Origin: Lysinibacillus sp. KCTC 33748 | GTDB lineage: Bacteria; Bacillota; Bacilli; Bacillales_A; Planococcaceae | DNA length: 64,000 bases | Reading direction: 5' to 3' | Assembly: GCF_002237755.1 (NCBI RefSeq) | Contig: NZ_MWSJ01000015.1 | Span: forward strand, 40,219-104,218 | In this document: positions 1 through 8,427 of the stretch, piece after piece | How the letters are laid out: the number at the start of each line of letters is the position of its first letter | How positions within the stretch are numbered: position 1 is the stretch's first letter | Notes under the pieces: generated by a model | Seen by the model: the letters and a program-made list of their open reading frames with translations, nothing else | Database searches by the model: none | What the model was told of the DNA's origin: nothing | Position numbers and translations under genes: made by a program

Positions 1-381
1 AACGGTTAATTCACCTTCTACAATATAAAGAAATTCATGACCGTCATGTGAAAGAGCATTTCCCTCATTTTCTCCAGCTTTTAACGTAACAAGGATCGGG
101 AAATAGGAAGCACCTATACTACCATCTGATAAGTCCGAATAATGGAATTGGGAACGTATTTCGTTTAATTCTTCATTGTTAGTAGTAAAGAAAACACTTG
201 GATTTACTCCTAAAGCATCTGAAATTTTCTTCAAAGAGTCTAATGTTACATTGGATTTACCTCTTTCAACCTGAGATAAGAAGCTAATAGAAACTCCTGT
301 TTGAGAGGCAAGCATTTTTAAAGTAAATTGTTTTTCTTTACGTATTCTTTTTAATGTCTCCCCTAGAAAATCTGATGTCAT
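1..381 (-). CDS. XRE-family regulator with cupin domain (partial)
   Basis: The gene starts at 381 behind an AAGGAGCT ribosome binding site and runs off the left edge, so only about 127 residues are visible. Residues 1-60 form a helix-turn-helix of the XRE type (LKMLASQTGVSISFLSQVER). The later part, ending in DGHEFLYIVEGELTV, is the start of a cupin sensor domain. Regulators of this build usually control a nearby transporter or amino-acid/polyamine catabolic gene. It is divergent from the MFS/ornithine cyclodeaminase operon, so it is probably the regulator of that operon. This target assignment is inference; the domain call is direct. Confidence 0.9.
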   Translation of the reverse strand, partial: MTSDFLGETLKRIRKEKQFTLKMLASQTGVSISFLSQVERGKSNVTLDSLKKISDALGVNPSVFFTTNNEELNEIRSQFHYSDLSDGSIGASYFPILVTLKAGENEGNALSHDGHEFLYIVEGELTV

Positions 382-465
382 TATATCAAGCTCCTTTATT
401 GCTTATAATATTTTATTCTATACACGTTTCAATAGAAAGTCATAATAAAAAAATAATCTACATTA

Positions 466-529
466 TTGACAGATAATTCAGGCGATTGTAAAGTAAGAAC
501 AAGGAGAAATTGAAGTTCCACTTCAATTT
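466..529 (+). promoter_or_regulatory. Promoter and palindromic operator of the MFS operon
   Basis: TTGACA at 466-471 is followed after 17 bases by TAAAGT at 489-494. Just downstream, 507-529 is a perfect inverted repeat with 10-base arms AAATTGAAGT / ACTTCAATTT around TCC. It lies in the early transcribed region, where a bound repressor or an RNA hairpin could act. The divergent XRE-cupin protein is the natural candidate to bind it (inference). Confidence 0.55.
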
Positions 530-549
530 TGAACAAAGGGGGAAACTAT

Positions 550-1890
550 ATGGGTGCAAAACAAATGAGAAAGATTTGGATTGCTAGTTTAGTAGGGAGT
601 TCAATTGAATGGTTTGATTACTTTTTGTATGGTACAGTTGCTGCACTCGTTTTTAATCAATTGTTTTTTGTGAATGAAGATCCAACAGTAGGTTTGTTAC
701 TTGCTTACGCATCATTTGCTTTATCATTTTTTATTAGGCCGTTTGGTGGAGTAATTTTCAGCCATATTGGAGATAAGATTGGCCGTAAAAAAACATTAGT
801 ATTAACGTTGAGTTTGATGGGGATTGCAACTTTTGGGATGGGGTTACTTCCTACATATCAAGCCATTGGCATCTGGGCTCCAATATTATTGATTACTTTA
901 AGATTAGTGCAAGGGTTAGGTATTGGTGGTGAATGGGGCGGAGCACTTTTACTTGCTGTAGAATACGCACCAAAAGAAAAAAGAGGATTATATGGAGCTA
1001 TTCCGCAAATGGGTGTAACGATTGGTATGGTATTTGGAACTGTTGCATTGTCTATTATGACTTTACTTCCTGAAGGTTCTTTTATGACATGGGGATGGCG
1101 TATACCATTTTTAATAAGTGCATTTTTAGTTTTATTTGGTTTATGGATTCGTAAAGGAATTGATGAGACGCCTTCATTTAAAAAAGTTCAAGAATCAGGT
1201 GAGATTCCAAAACTACCAATTATAGAGACGTTGAAAAACTATTGGCGTGAAGTATTAATTGCTATTGGAGCCAAGGTTGTAGAAACAGCACCTTTTTATA
1301 TTTTTGGGACATTTGTTGTATCCTATGCAACATCAAATTTAGGTTTTTCTAGAACAGTCACGCTAACTGCCGTAATGATTGCAACAATTATTACGACGAT
1401 TTTAATTCCAATAATGGGGAGCTTATCAGATAAATATGGTCGCAAAAAGTTATACATTATTGGAACTATTGGAATGATCCTATTTGCATTCCCTTATTTC
1501 TGGATGTTACAGCAACAATCGGCCGTATTACTTGTAATAGCTACAATCATCGGTCTAGGCGTTATTTGGTCGCCAATTACAGCCGTACTAGGTACAATGT
1601 TTTCAGAAATTTTCGACGCAAAAATTCGTTACACAGGGATCACATTAGGATACCAAATTGGTGCAGCTGTAGCAGGAGGAACAGCTCCATTAGTAGCAAC
1701 AGCTCTTTTAGTTAAATTTGATAATTCTTATGTACCGATTGCGCTATATATTATCTTTACAGCAATCGTTTCATTAATCGCTATTTGGGCTGTTAAAGAT
1801 CGTAGTCAAGAGACTTTAGATACTGACATACAAAAAGATTCTAAAATAGAAGATACGGAAAAAATCCCAGTCGGGACTATGGAGTCGTAA
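550..1890 (+). CDS. MFS transporter, metabolite:proton symporter type
   Basis: A 446-residue protein with about 12 hydrophobic segments. The opening WIASLVGSSIEWFDYFLYGT and the loop GDKIGRKKTLVLTL are hallmarks of the metabolite:H+ symporter branch of the MFS (KgtP, ShiA and ProP relatives). These import dicarboxylates, shikimate, betaines or similar solutes with protons. The start at 550 is preferred over an in-frame TTG at 529 because AAAGGGGG lies directly upstream of it. The next gene follows after 28 bases, which suggests that the imported compound is processed by the cyclodeaminase-family enzyme. The substrate cannot be read from sequence. Confidence 0.88.
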   Translation: MGAKQMRKIWIASLVGSSIEWFDYFLYGTVAALVFNQLFFVNEDPTVGLLLAYASFALSFFIRPFGGVIFSHIGDKIGRKKTLVLTLSLMGIATFGMGLLPTYQAIGIWAPILLITLRLVQGLGIGGEWGGALLLAVEYAPKEKRGLYGAIPQMGVTIGMVFGTVALSIMTLLPEGSFMTWGWRIPFLISAFLVLFGLWIRKGIDETPSFKKVQESGEIPKLPIIETLKNYWREVLIAIGAKVVETAPFYIFGTFVVSYATSNLGFSRTVTLTAVMIATIITTILIPIMGSLSDKYGRKKLYIIGTIGMILFAFPYFWMLQQQSAVLLVIATIIGLGVIWSPITAVLGTMFSEIFDAKIRYTGITLGYQIGAAVAGGTAPLVATALLVKFDNSYVPIALYIIFTAIVSLIAIWAVKDRSQETLDTDIQKDSKIEDTEKIPVGTMES

Positions 1891-1918
1891 TGATAAAATT
1901 CATTGGAGGGTTTTTGAT

Positions 1919-2902
1919 ATGTTGATATTAAATGAAGATCAAATTATGAAAAGCTACAGTATGAAAAATGCTATAGAGGACATTAAGAAGGTATTAATAG
2001 CAAAAGAGGAAAACAAAATTGTGAACATGCATCGTACTGTCATAGATTTTCCTGATTATGATGCGTCTGCACTATATATGCCAAGTGCCGATTTAGTAAG
2101 TGAAGTTGCAGCTGTAAAGGTGGTTACCATTTTCCCTAAAAATTCTCCAATGGGGTTACCAACAACTCAAGGTGTCTTATTACTAACTGATGCAGAGAAT
2201 GGTACACATATGGCTATGATGAATGCCTCGTATTTAACTCGACTTAGAACGGGTGCTTTGAGTGGAATTGCTACTGATTATTTATCTAAAAAAGATGCAA
2301 CTATACTAACAGTAATCGGTACAGGTGGGATGGCATTTGAGCAAGTACTAGGGGTATTAGCTGTAAGATCTATAACTAAAATATTACTAGTCAATAAAAC
2401 AACATCAAAAGCACATCGTTTTGGTAATAAATTGGAAGAGCACGGTGTGGAGATCCCTTTTGAAGTAATAGAAGAAGTATCTGAAGCAGTAAAGCTAGCG
2501 GATATTATTTGCTGTGCTACTAGATCAACTAGTGCCGTTTTAGATGGAGATCATTTAAAGCCAGGCGTTCATATTAATGGCATAGGTTCATATTTACCAA
2601 GTATGCGCGAAATTGATGAAACATCGATTTTGAAGGCTAAGAAAATTGTAGTAGATGATTATAATGGTGTAAAAAATGAAGCTGGAGAATTTATTCATGC
2701 TGTTGAAAAAGGTATATGGTCATTCGATAATATATATTGTGAACTTGGTAAACTTGTCACAGAAACTAGTAAAGGTAGAGAAGATGAAAACGAGATAACC
2801 ATTTTCAAATCAGTAGGTGCAGCTTACTATGATTTAGCAGTCGCAAAAGGAATATTTCAAAAGGCAAAGCAACAAGGAATCGGTATTGAAATTGATGTGT
2901 AA
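1919..2902 (+). CDS. Ornithine cyclodeaminase / mu-crystallin family protein
   Basis: A 327-residue NAD(P)-dependent enzyme. The Rossmann motif GTGGMA is at residues 134-139, the substrate-side stretch LTRLRTGA near 107-114, and the family signature IFKSVGAAYYDLAVA near the C-terminus. The family covers ornithine cyclodeaminase (ornithine to proline plus ammonia), alanine dehydrogenase and ketimine reductases, so the exact reaction is open. GGAGGG 8 bases before the ATG supports the start. It is the second gene of the operon with the MFS transporter and is followed by a strong terminator. Confidence 0.88.
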   Translation: MLILNEDQIMKSYSMKNAIEDIKKVLIAKEENKIVNMHRTVIDFPDYDASALYMPSADLVSEVAAVKVVTIFPKNSPMGLPTTQGVLLLTDAENGTHMAMMNASYLTRLRTGALSGIATDYLSKKDATILTVIGTGGMAFEQVLGVLAVRSITKILLVNKTTSKAHRFGNKLEEHGVEIPFEVIEEVSEAVKLADIICCATRSTSAVLDGDHLKPGVHINGIGSYLPSMREIDETSILKAKKIVVDDYNGVKNEAGEFIHAVEKGIWSFDNIYCELGKLVTETSKGREDENEITIFKSVGAAYYDLAVAKGIFQKAKQQGIGIEIDV

Positions 2903-2960
2903 TTTAAGGTACAAAAGCTCTTAAGGAGATGCTTAATAGATAATAAAGTTCGTTGAAAGT

Positions 2961-3000
2961 AACCTCTTTGCGTATTATATCTGCAAGAGGTTATTTTTTT
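2961..3000 (+). terminator. Rho-independent terminator
   Basis: AACCTCTTTGC pairs with GCAAGAGGTT, with one unpaired base, and is followed by a T-rich run. It closes the MFS/cyclodeaminase operon. Confidence 0.85.
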
Positions 3001-3001
3001 A

Positions 3002-3154
3002 TTTTTCGAAAGAGAATGGAATCAGGGTTTAGAGAATTTATTTAGATTAAATTACGTGGATAATCATGAAAATTATAAGGAGAGCATTACAATGCTTCAT
3101 GCTGTCGAGGATGTTGGAATTAATCATATTAATTCTAATGGTGGTCATAACTAA
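3002..3154 (+). pseudogene. C-terminal remnant of an unrecognised protein
   Basis: An open frame of 50 codons with no start of its own reads FFEREWNQGLENLFRLNYVD and continues to a stop at 3152-3154. It looks like a protein tail left by a deletion. I do not recognise the family. It ends shortly before the first dif-like repeat. Confidence 0.3.
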
Positions 3155-3170
3155 ATGCTGATCACCCAAA

Positions 3171-3226
3171 ATGATTTTTAGTTTACATAATATTTATATC
3201 TTATTCACATATTACTAATTATCGGA
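3171..3226 (+). repeat. Dispersed repeat R1, copy A (dif-like)
   Basis: It contains the core AGTTTACATAATAT at 3180-3193 and the trailing TAATTATCGGA. It is the most diverged of five copies, the others being near 14622, 28922, 40580 and 45604. The core equals the XerD-side arm of the B. subtilis dif site read in reverse complement. Confidence 0.65.
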
Positions 3227-3304
3227 TTCTTCTCATAGTCTTAGATTTTTCGACTTATTAGCAATGAGAATTAGCGATACATACGTCGAATACACTTTAA
3301 AAGT

Positions 3305-3606
3305 GATCATTAAACAATGTTAAAATTCCTTAAGTAATGCTCTTTGAAAAGAGAGAAATTGAAGTAATATATAGTTAGAGACGATTGATTGCAAAAATTC
3401 CTGGTAAACGGTAATTAACGAACAACTATCAATAAAACTACATAGAATATTCGTGTATATATAATGAAAGTGCCATTCGTCTAGCAGCTAGATGCTACAT
3501 CAATCGACACGAATATTATCTTTAGGGAAAAGTCTCGAATGGAACTTTTTATGACCTGACCCATAACATTAATGAAACGGAGGGAATCGTAATAAAACAC
3601 TTTAAA
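3305..3606 (+). repeat. Dispersed repeat R2, copy 1 (hairpin-rich leader-like)
   Basis: It matches copies at 6964-7181, 35130-35325 and, for its upstream part, near 39440-39570. The 11-base arms AATATTCGTGT (3446-3456) and ACACGAATATT (3507-3517) can pair. A second hairpin AAAAGT / ACTTTTT follows, then a purine-rich AACGGAGGG. The small membrane ORF at 3628 follows. It may be a structured 5' leader or a mobile repeat. Confidence 0.6.
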
Positions 3607-3627
3607 AATAAGCGTTATTGGATACTT

Positions 3628-3795
3628 ATGCCACCATTTTTTATCATTACAATATTACTTATTGTGCAACTTCCTAGCGAATATAAACACTATTCATTTT
3701 TAGTAGTCATTATATTTTGGGTGGTTTTAAAAAGTTGGGATTTCTACTCAAAAATTAAGAACGAAGTAAAAGAAGAGAACTCATCTAAAAAATAG
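3628..3795 (+). CDS. Small membrane protein, 55 residues
   Basis: A 55-codon frame with two hydrophobic stretches, FFIITILLIVQL and YSFLVVIIFWVVL, and a charged lysine/glutamate-rich tail. The open frame extends upstream to about 3592, just after GGAGGG, but without a standard start codon there (ATAAAACAC follows the purine block). The true start may therefore be lost or non-canonical. The family is not recognised. It follows repeat R2 copy 1; a similar small membrane ORF lies after R2 copy 2. Confidence 0.45.
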   Translation: MPPFFIITILLIVQLPSEYKHYSFLVVIIFWVVLKSWDFYSKIKNEVKEENSSKK

Positions 3796-4023
3796 GAACG
3801 TTCGAGCGCTTTTGTTATGTTCTTCAAATTGACCTGAGCGTAATCCATGTAACCAAGTACCCGTCAATATGATTCTCGAATCGTCTGAGCGCTGTTCTGT
3901 GGATCACTAAAAAATATAACCAGTTTCGTAAGGCACTGATTTTATCGAAAACAGTTCTTTAGACTGCAGCTTTCTACTCGAATGGAATTTATACTATGCT
4001 AAGCAAATGGAGGAGAGGCATTT

Positions 4024-4520
4024 ATGGTTAAACAATTGATTGTTGGCGACGCAATGCATGAATTGGCTACTACACGTCGCATTCTGGAACGCTTATCCGA
4101 GGAACATATGCCATGGAGACCACATGAGAAATCGATGACGCTTGGCGAGCTGGCCACACACCTGATCAACCTGCTGAACTGGTAAATCGCAATTCTTCAG
4201 TACCCAGAGTTTGATCTTTCGACCGTGCCACTGCGACGGAAGCCTTTGGAAAAACAATCTGACGTTCTCGATGAGTTTGACGCAAACATCGGTAAATTGA
4301 AAAATTTTCTGACCGAATGTGACGAGAAAACGCTCGGTGAGGAATGGACGCTGCGCCATGGTGACCAAATCATCCGCCGCGAGCCCGAGCAACTGCGTTC
4401 CGCACTTTCGGATTAAACCACATGGTCCACCACCGGGCACAGCTCGGGGTATACTTGCGCCTACTTGATATTTCGGTGCCGGGCATCTACGGTCCCTCGG
4501 CCGATGAGGAAGCCCAATGA
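4024..4520 (+). pseudogene. DinB-family protein, broken
   Basis: The frame opens with GGAGGAG-ATG and reads MVKQLIVGDAMHELATTRRI, typical of the DinB/YfiT four-helix metal-binding fold. It is broken twice: a TAA after ..LINLLNW, and a frameshift near 4414, where the typical NHMVHHRAQLGVYLRLL motif continues in another frame to a TGA at 4518. GC content is clearly higher than in neighbouring genes, which points to acquisition from another Firmicute and later decay. The role of DinB-like proteins is often tied to thiol or stress metabolism; here no product is expected. Confidence 0.8.
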
Positions 4521-4642
4521 ACTAAGTTTTTCTGCAAAATGTATGACAATAAGTGCAGCTACTAATAAATGGCTGTTCTTCAACGACAACATTAACAACT
4601 ACTGATAACTGAAACAGCATAATGCTAGGAGTATATTAAAAA

Positions 4643-4675
4643 AACGAATTTCGATGATGGAAATCGTTTTTTTTT
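4643..4675 (+). terminator. Terminator-like hairpin
   Basis: ACGAATTTC pairs imperfectly with GAAATCGT, followed by nine T residues. It is downstream of the DinB pseudogene. Confidence 0.7.
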
Positions 4676-4892
4676 ACTTTAAAAAGGAATAATGCAATTT
4701 TGTTAGAGTCTAAAACATGGTACTTAGAACGGCCATATTTTTCGCTAAGTTGTAACTAGTATTATGATTTTAACTTTTATAATCAAAGTTTAGATAATAT
4801 TAATTAGCGTAAATTATACATTAAAGTGTAATAATGGTATTGTATAAAGAGATAGACTTTTCACTCAATTCAAAAAAGGAGGAGTTTTCATT

Positions 4893-6692
4893 ATGATATC
4901 TTTTTCTAAACCAGATGTAGAACAGTTTTTACGAACATTTTCGATTGGGGATTTTGCGATTAGTCCAGATGAAAAACAACTAGTTTTCAGTACTAATTTA
5001 AGTGGTAAGTATAATTTATGGGCCATGAATTTACCAAATACGTTCCCGACACCGCTTACTTTTATTGACCAGAGCTGTCAAGGACTCCTCTATGATAAAC
5101 AAGGACGGTTCATCATTGCCGGTTTTGACCAGAATGGGGACGAAAATACGCAGTTTTATGGACTTCCGCTTCAAGGTGGGACAATGAAGAAAATTATTTA
5201 TGAAGAAGGAACCCGCAATGCTATGCCAATTTTATCAGAAGATGGGAACAAGCTATACTATACATCTTCGAAAGGAAATCCTACGTATTTAAATGCATAT
5301 GCCTATGACTTAGTGACCGGTGAGGAAGAAACAATTCTTGAGGGAAAAGATGCGCCCACTTTTTTAATCGATTTTAGCCCTAATGAAGAGGCAGCCCTCT
5401 ACTATAAACATTTTGCTAATACGTATACACTCCTATACGCCAAACGAGGAGAGGAACATATTCTCCTGACACCGCCAACAGATCAGCAACATACTGTCAG
5501 TGACGCAGTTTTTGTATCCAATGAGCTCATCTATTTATTAACGAATTACAATGCTGATTTTACGTATTTGGCTTCGTATAATTTAGAGACAAATGAGTTT
5601 GTAAAATTGAAAGATTTGGAGAATGAAAGCTTTACTTCGTTGAAATATAACAAAGAAAAGCAGTGCCTGTATGTAATTAGTGAAAAAGGTGTAGAAGATC
5701 GTTTATACATGCATGATTTGCTATCGAATAATTGGGAAGAACTAGATTCACCGTGCAGCGTCATCGAAAAGCTTATCGTCACAAAATCCGGAAGTTTGTA
5801 TTTATTAGGAAGAGGGGCTACGAAGCCGCATAATATTTATCAATTTAAGGAAAATGGGTGGGCATCTTTAACGGGATACACAGTTCCAGGTGTAGATCAA
5901 AGCGAATTAGTTGAGCCGGATGTGATTACTTATGCTTCCTTTGACGGACTTGAAATAGAGTCCTTATTTTTCAAAGCTAAAAAGGAAAATGATAATGGTG
6001 AAATCATCTTTTGGCCGCATGGTGGTCCGCAAGCTGCAGAGCGTAAATTTTTTAGAGCTTCCTTCCAATTCTTTTTAAATCATGGGTATAGCATCTTTGC
6101 TCCGAATTTCCGCGGTTCGACAGGCTATGGATTGGCTTTCACGAAAATGGTAGAAGGAGATTGGGGATACGGCCCACGCCTTGATAATGTAGCTGCTCTC
6201 GACTGGCTCATTGATAATAACTACGCTGAAAAAGGCAATATCTTATTGATGGGCGGAAGTTATGGAGGATACATGGCCTTATTGCTTCACGGTAGACATT
6301 CTGAGTATTTCAAAGCCGTAGTGGATATATTTGGTCCATCTGATTTGTTCTCATTTATCAACTCGGTTCCTGAAGACTGGAAGCCAATTATGGATCAATG
6401 GGTAGGAAATCCTGAAAGAGACAAGCAAAAACTCATTGAATACTCACCATTAACGTATCTAGAAACCATGGTCAAACCAATGCTCGTTATCCAAGGAGCG
6501 AATGACCCACGTGTTGTGAAAGAGGAATCTGATCAAATCGTACAAGCTTTAAAAGATAAAGGGCGTGATGTCGAGTACATGCTTCTTGAAGACGAAGGAC
6601 ATGGGTTCTCTAAAAAAGAAAATGAAATTGCTGTTTATCAAAAAATCCTCTCATTTTTTAATCAATTCGTTGAATCTAAAGTGAAAGCATAA
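4893..6692 (+). CDS. S9 family peptidase (acylaminoacyl-peptidase type)
   Basis: A 599-residue cytoplasmic protein without a signal peptide. Residues 1-340 look like a beta-propeller (repeated strands such as SPDEKQLVFSTN). Residues 350-599 form an alpha/beta hydrolase. The nucleophile lies in GGSYGGY at Ser456; Asp538 (GANDPR) and His570 (DEGHGF) complete the triad by family pattern. Such enzymes cleave short peptides or acylated N-termini. AAAGGAGGAG precedes the ATG, and a strong hairpin terminator follows, so the gene is probably monocistronic. Confidence 0.9.
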   Translation: MISFSKPDVEQFLRTFSIGDFAISPDEKQLVFSTNLSGKYNLWAMNLPNTFPTPLTFIDQSCQGLLYDKQGRFIIAGFDQNGDENTQFYGLPLQGGTMKKIIYEEGTRNAMPILSEDGNKLYYTSSKGNPTYLNAYAYDLVTGEEETILEGKDAPTFLIDFSPNEEAALYYKHFANTYTLLYAKRGEEHILLTPPTDQQHTVSDAVFVSNELIYLLTNYNADFTYLASYNLETNEFVKLKDLENESFTSLKYNKEKQCLYVISEKGVEDRLYMHDLLSNNWEELDSPCSVIEKLIVTKSGSLYLLGRGATKPHNIYQFKENGWASLTGYTVPGVDQSELVEPDVITYASFDGLEIESLFFKAKKENDNGEIIFWPHGGPQAAERKFFRASFQFFLNHGYSIFAPNFRGSTGYGLAFTKMVEGDWGYGPRLDNVAALDWLIDNNYAEKGNILLMGGSYGGYMALLLHGRHSEYFKAVVDIFGPSDLFSFINSVPEDWKPIMDQWVGNPERDKQKLIEYSPLTYLETMVKPMLVIQGANDPRVVKEESDQIVQALKDKGRDVEYMLLEDEGHGFSKKENEIAVYQKILSFFNQFVESKVKA

Positions 6693-6778
6693 CGATGTGT
6701 ATCACTCCGACTGGGAAGAAAACTATTCTTTAAGTAATGAGTGTGTAAGTTGATGGAAATACTGTTTGAAATTAAATG

Positions 6779-6815
6779 AAAAGACTAGGTTCTACTATGA
6801 TAGAACCTAGTCTTT
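6779..6815 (+). terminator. Rho-independent terminator
   Basis: AAAGACTAGGTTCTA pairs perfectly with TAGAACCTAGTCTTT, then T residues. It ends the S9 peptidase transcript. Confidence 0.9.
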
Positions 6816-6963
6816 TTCATAAACCAACCAACATCCCTTTTGTTACCACATAAACGCCCCACATGTTCTAGTGAGGGATCGAATCACTTGAAGATATTTC
6901 AGCAAATCATATCAAGTTGTCTCGAATTCAGTACTGCAAAAATACAGGTAAGTGCTGATTTGT

Positions 6964-7181
6964 TTGCAAAAATTCCAGACAAATACAATTAACGAACGTT
7001 TTCGTGTGTAATCATTACAAACATTCGTGTTTATATAATGAAAATGCCATTCTTTCATCGGCTGGATACTATATCAATCGAATAAAACACGAATTTTATC
7101 TTTTGAAAAGGTCACGAATGAAACCTTTTTATGACCTTACCATAACTTAAATGAAACGGGGGGATAATAAAACACTTTAGT
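6964..7181 (+). repeat. Dispersed repeat R2, copy 2
   Basis: It aligns with copy 1 along its length. The main stem here is ATTCGTGTTT / AAACACGAAT. The second stem is AAAAGGT / ACCTTTT, where copy 1 has AAAAGT / ACTTTT, so both sides changed together. It ends in ATGAAACGGGGGGATAATAAAACACTTTA-type sequence like copy 1. The 6816-7299 interval holds nothing else that I can name. Confidence 0.6.
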
Positions 7182-7299
7182 TGAACAGCAATTAGGTTTA
7201 TTAGGTTAATACAAAAAATTGAAATAATAATCGGTGATAAAGCGAAATAAGAGTTTTTACTATTTTTAACCAATCAAATATATATTGAGGTGATTAGTG

Positions 7300-7566
7300 A
7301 TGACACTTAAATGGCTGTGGATATTGGTTATTGCGTTTAGCTTACTAGAATGGATTTCAATCCCATTCATAGGTGCATTTACAGGAAAATTATATCAATT
7401 AGTTGAAGGTGTATTAATAATTACTTTTATTATTTACCCATTATTTTTCGTGACTTCTCTTTTACTATTACAAAGAGGAATTAAAAAAATTGGTGCAGTA
7501 ATTTTGCTTATTCCACTAATCGTGTATGCACCCTTGCTAATAAATCTTCAAACATTGCTTAAATAA
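7300..7566 (+). CDS. Small membrane protein, 88 residues
   Basis: Three hydrophobic segments: LWILVIAFSLLEWISIPFIG, GVLIITFIIYPLFFVTSLLL and AVILLIPLIVYAPLLI. The start at 7300 is chosen because GAGGTGA lies about 7 bases upstream; an adjacent GTG at 7297 is possible. I do not recognise the family. It lies 120 bases after repeat R2 copy 2. Confidence 0.6.
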   Translation: MTLKWLWILVIAFSLLEWISIPFIGAFTGKLYQLVEGVLIITFIIYPLFFVTSLLLLQRGIKKIGAVILLIPLIVYAPLLINLQTLLK

Positions 7567-7633
7567 TGTACTTATTGAGCTAGCTGAACAGTTTAGTGAG
7601 ATAAATTCAAAATACATCGAATAAAAGGACGGG

Positions 7634-7828
7634 GTAAAATTTAAATTTCGATATTTTAGTTGTCTGTTTATGATGTTGGTCTTACTTTCTGCTTGTAATA
7701 CTAGAATAGAACCAAAGGAACTTTTAGGAGGAGTATATACAATTGTATTGGACTCTATTATGGAATGAGATGAAGCTTTAAGTAGTAATTACTCTAAACC
7801 CATGACTTTACAGTATATAAAAAGCTGA
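7634..7828 (+). pseudogene. Truncated lipoprotein remnant
   Basis: The frame reads FRYFSCLFMMLVLLSACNTR, a signal peptide with lipobox LSAC. An in-frame TGA follows after ..LDSIME and the frame then continues (DEALSSNYSKPMTLQYIKS) to a second stop. The expected start position is GTA rather than a start codon, although GGACGGGG lies upstream. It was probably a small lipoprotein with both start and reading frame damaged. Confidence 0.5.
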
Positions 7829-7865
7829 CGTTTTGAATAAAGATTGATCAAAATGACAGCTTTCT
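7819..7865 (+). terminator. Terminator-like hairpin
   Basis: AAAGCTG(A)CGTTTTGA pairs with TCAAAATG(A)CAGCTTT, then CTTTATT. It follows the lipoprotein remnant. Confidence 0.7.
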
Positions 7866-7917
7866 TTATTAATAACTGTTTATATTAATAATAATTCCAA
7901 ATACATTGAAAAACAGT

Positions 7918-7953
7918 CCTTAACTGTCATATAAAAACAGTTAAGGTTTTTTT
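7918..7953 (+). terminator. Rho-independent terminator
   Basis: CCTTAACTGT pairs perfectly with ACAGTTAAGG, followed by seven T residues. It insulates the GntR promoter from upstream transcription. Confidence 0.85.
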
Positions 7954-7964
7954 ATGAAAATTCT

Positions 7965-8010
7965 TTGATATATTGGTAATGTATGTTATATTACAAATAT
8001 AACATACATT
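7965..8010 (+). promoter_or_regulatory. Promoter with large palindromic operator of the GntR gene
   Basis: Perfect 14-base arms AATGTATGTTATAT (7978-7991) and ATATAACATACATT (7997-8010) flank five bases. A promoter TTGATA (7965-7970) with -10 TATATT (7987-7992) overlaps it. The position just upstream of a YtrA-type GntR gene fits autorepression. Confidence 0.8.
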
Positions 8011-8034
8011 ATACAGAGAGGAGGGTGGATTGCT

Positions 8035-8424
8035 TTGATTTTTCATTTAGAGTTTGAGTCTAAAACACCAATTTATATACAGCTTATCCATTGTATTATT
8101 GCAGGTATTGCAAAGAAGGAGCTTGTTCCAGGTGAACGATTACCATCTGTTCGCTCATTGGCAGCAGATATAGGAATCAATTTACACACGGTGAACAAAG
8201 CGTATAAAGAGCTGGAACAAAAAGGATTTATTCTAAATCATCGTCAAAAAGGAGTTCTGGTTAATCCAGAAGGAGTTCCAAAGGCAGATGTATCTTTTCA
8301 GGAAGAAATGAAAGAAATATTACATCCCCTTATTGCAGAGGCCATTTGTCGAGATGTAAATAAAGAAGATTTTATGAAGCTTTGTGAAGAGATTTTTACT
8401 TCATATGTTCAGGGGGGAAGCTAA
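8035..8424 (+). CDS. GntR-family regulator, YtrA subfamily
   Basis: A 129-residue regulator. Residues 10-75 form the GntR winged helix (PIYIQLIHCIIAGI, then LPSVRSLAADIGINLHTVNK). The C-terminal part is short, as in the YtrA subgroup, and lacks a large ligand domain. The start is TTG at 8035 behind GAGGAGGGTGG. The stop is three bases from the next ATG, so it is cotranscribed with the membrane protein. It probably represses this operon through the adjacent 33-base palindrome. YtrA-type regulators often respond to cell-wall-active compounds. Confidence 0.88.
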   Translation: MIFHLEFESKTPIYIQLIHCIIAGIAKKELVPGERLPSVRSLAADIGINLHTVNKAYKELEQKGFILNHRQKGVLVNPEGVPKADVSFQEEMKEILHPLIAEAICRDVNKEDFMKLCEEIFTSYVQGGS

Positions 8425-8427
8425 ACG

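Noticed and set aside
3171..3226. Authentic chromosome dimer-resolution dif site
   Set aside because: Five copies exist and the XerC arm is degenerate in all; the true dif should be unique and near the terminus.
4093..4440. 115-codon minus-strand frame
   Set aside because: It is antisense to the DinB pseudogene; long because of that segment's higher GC.
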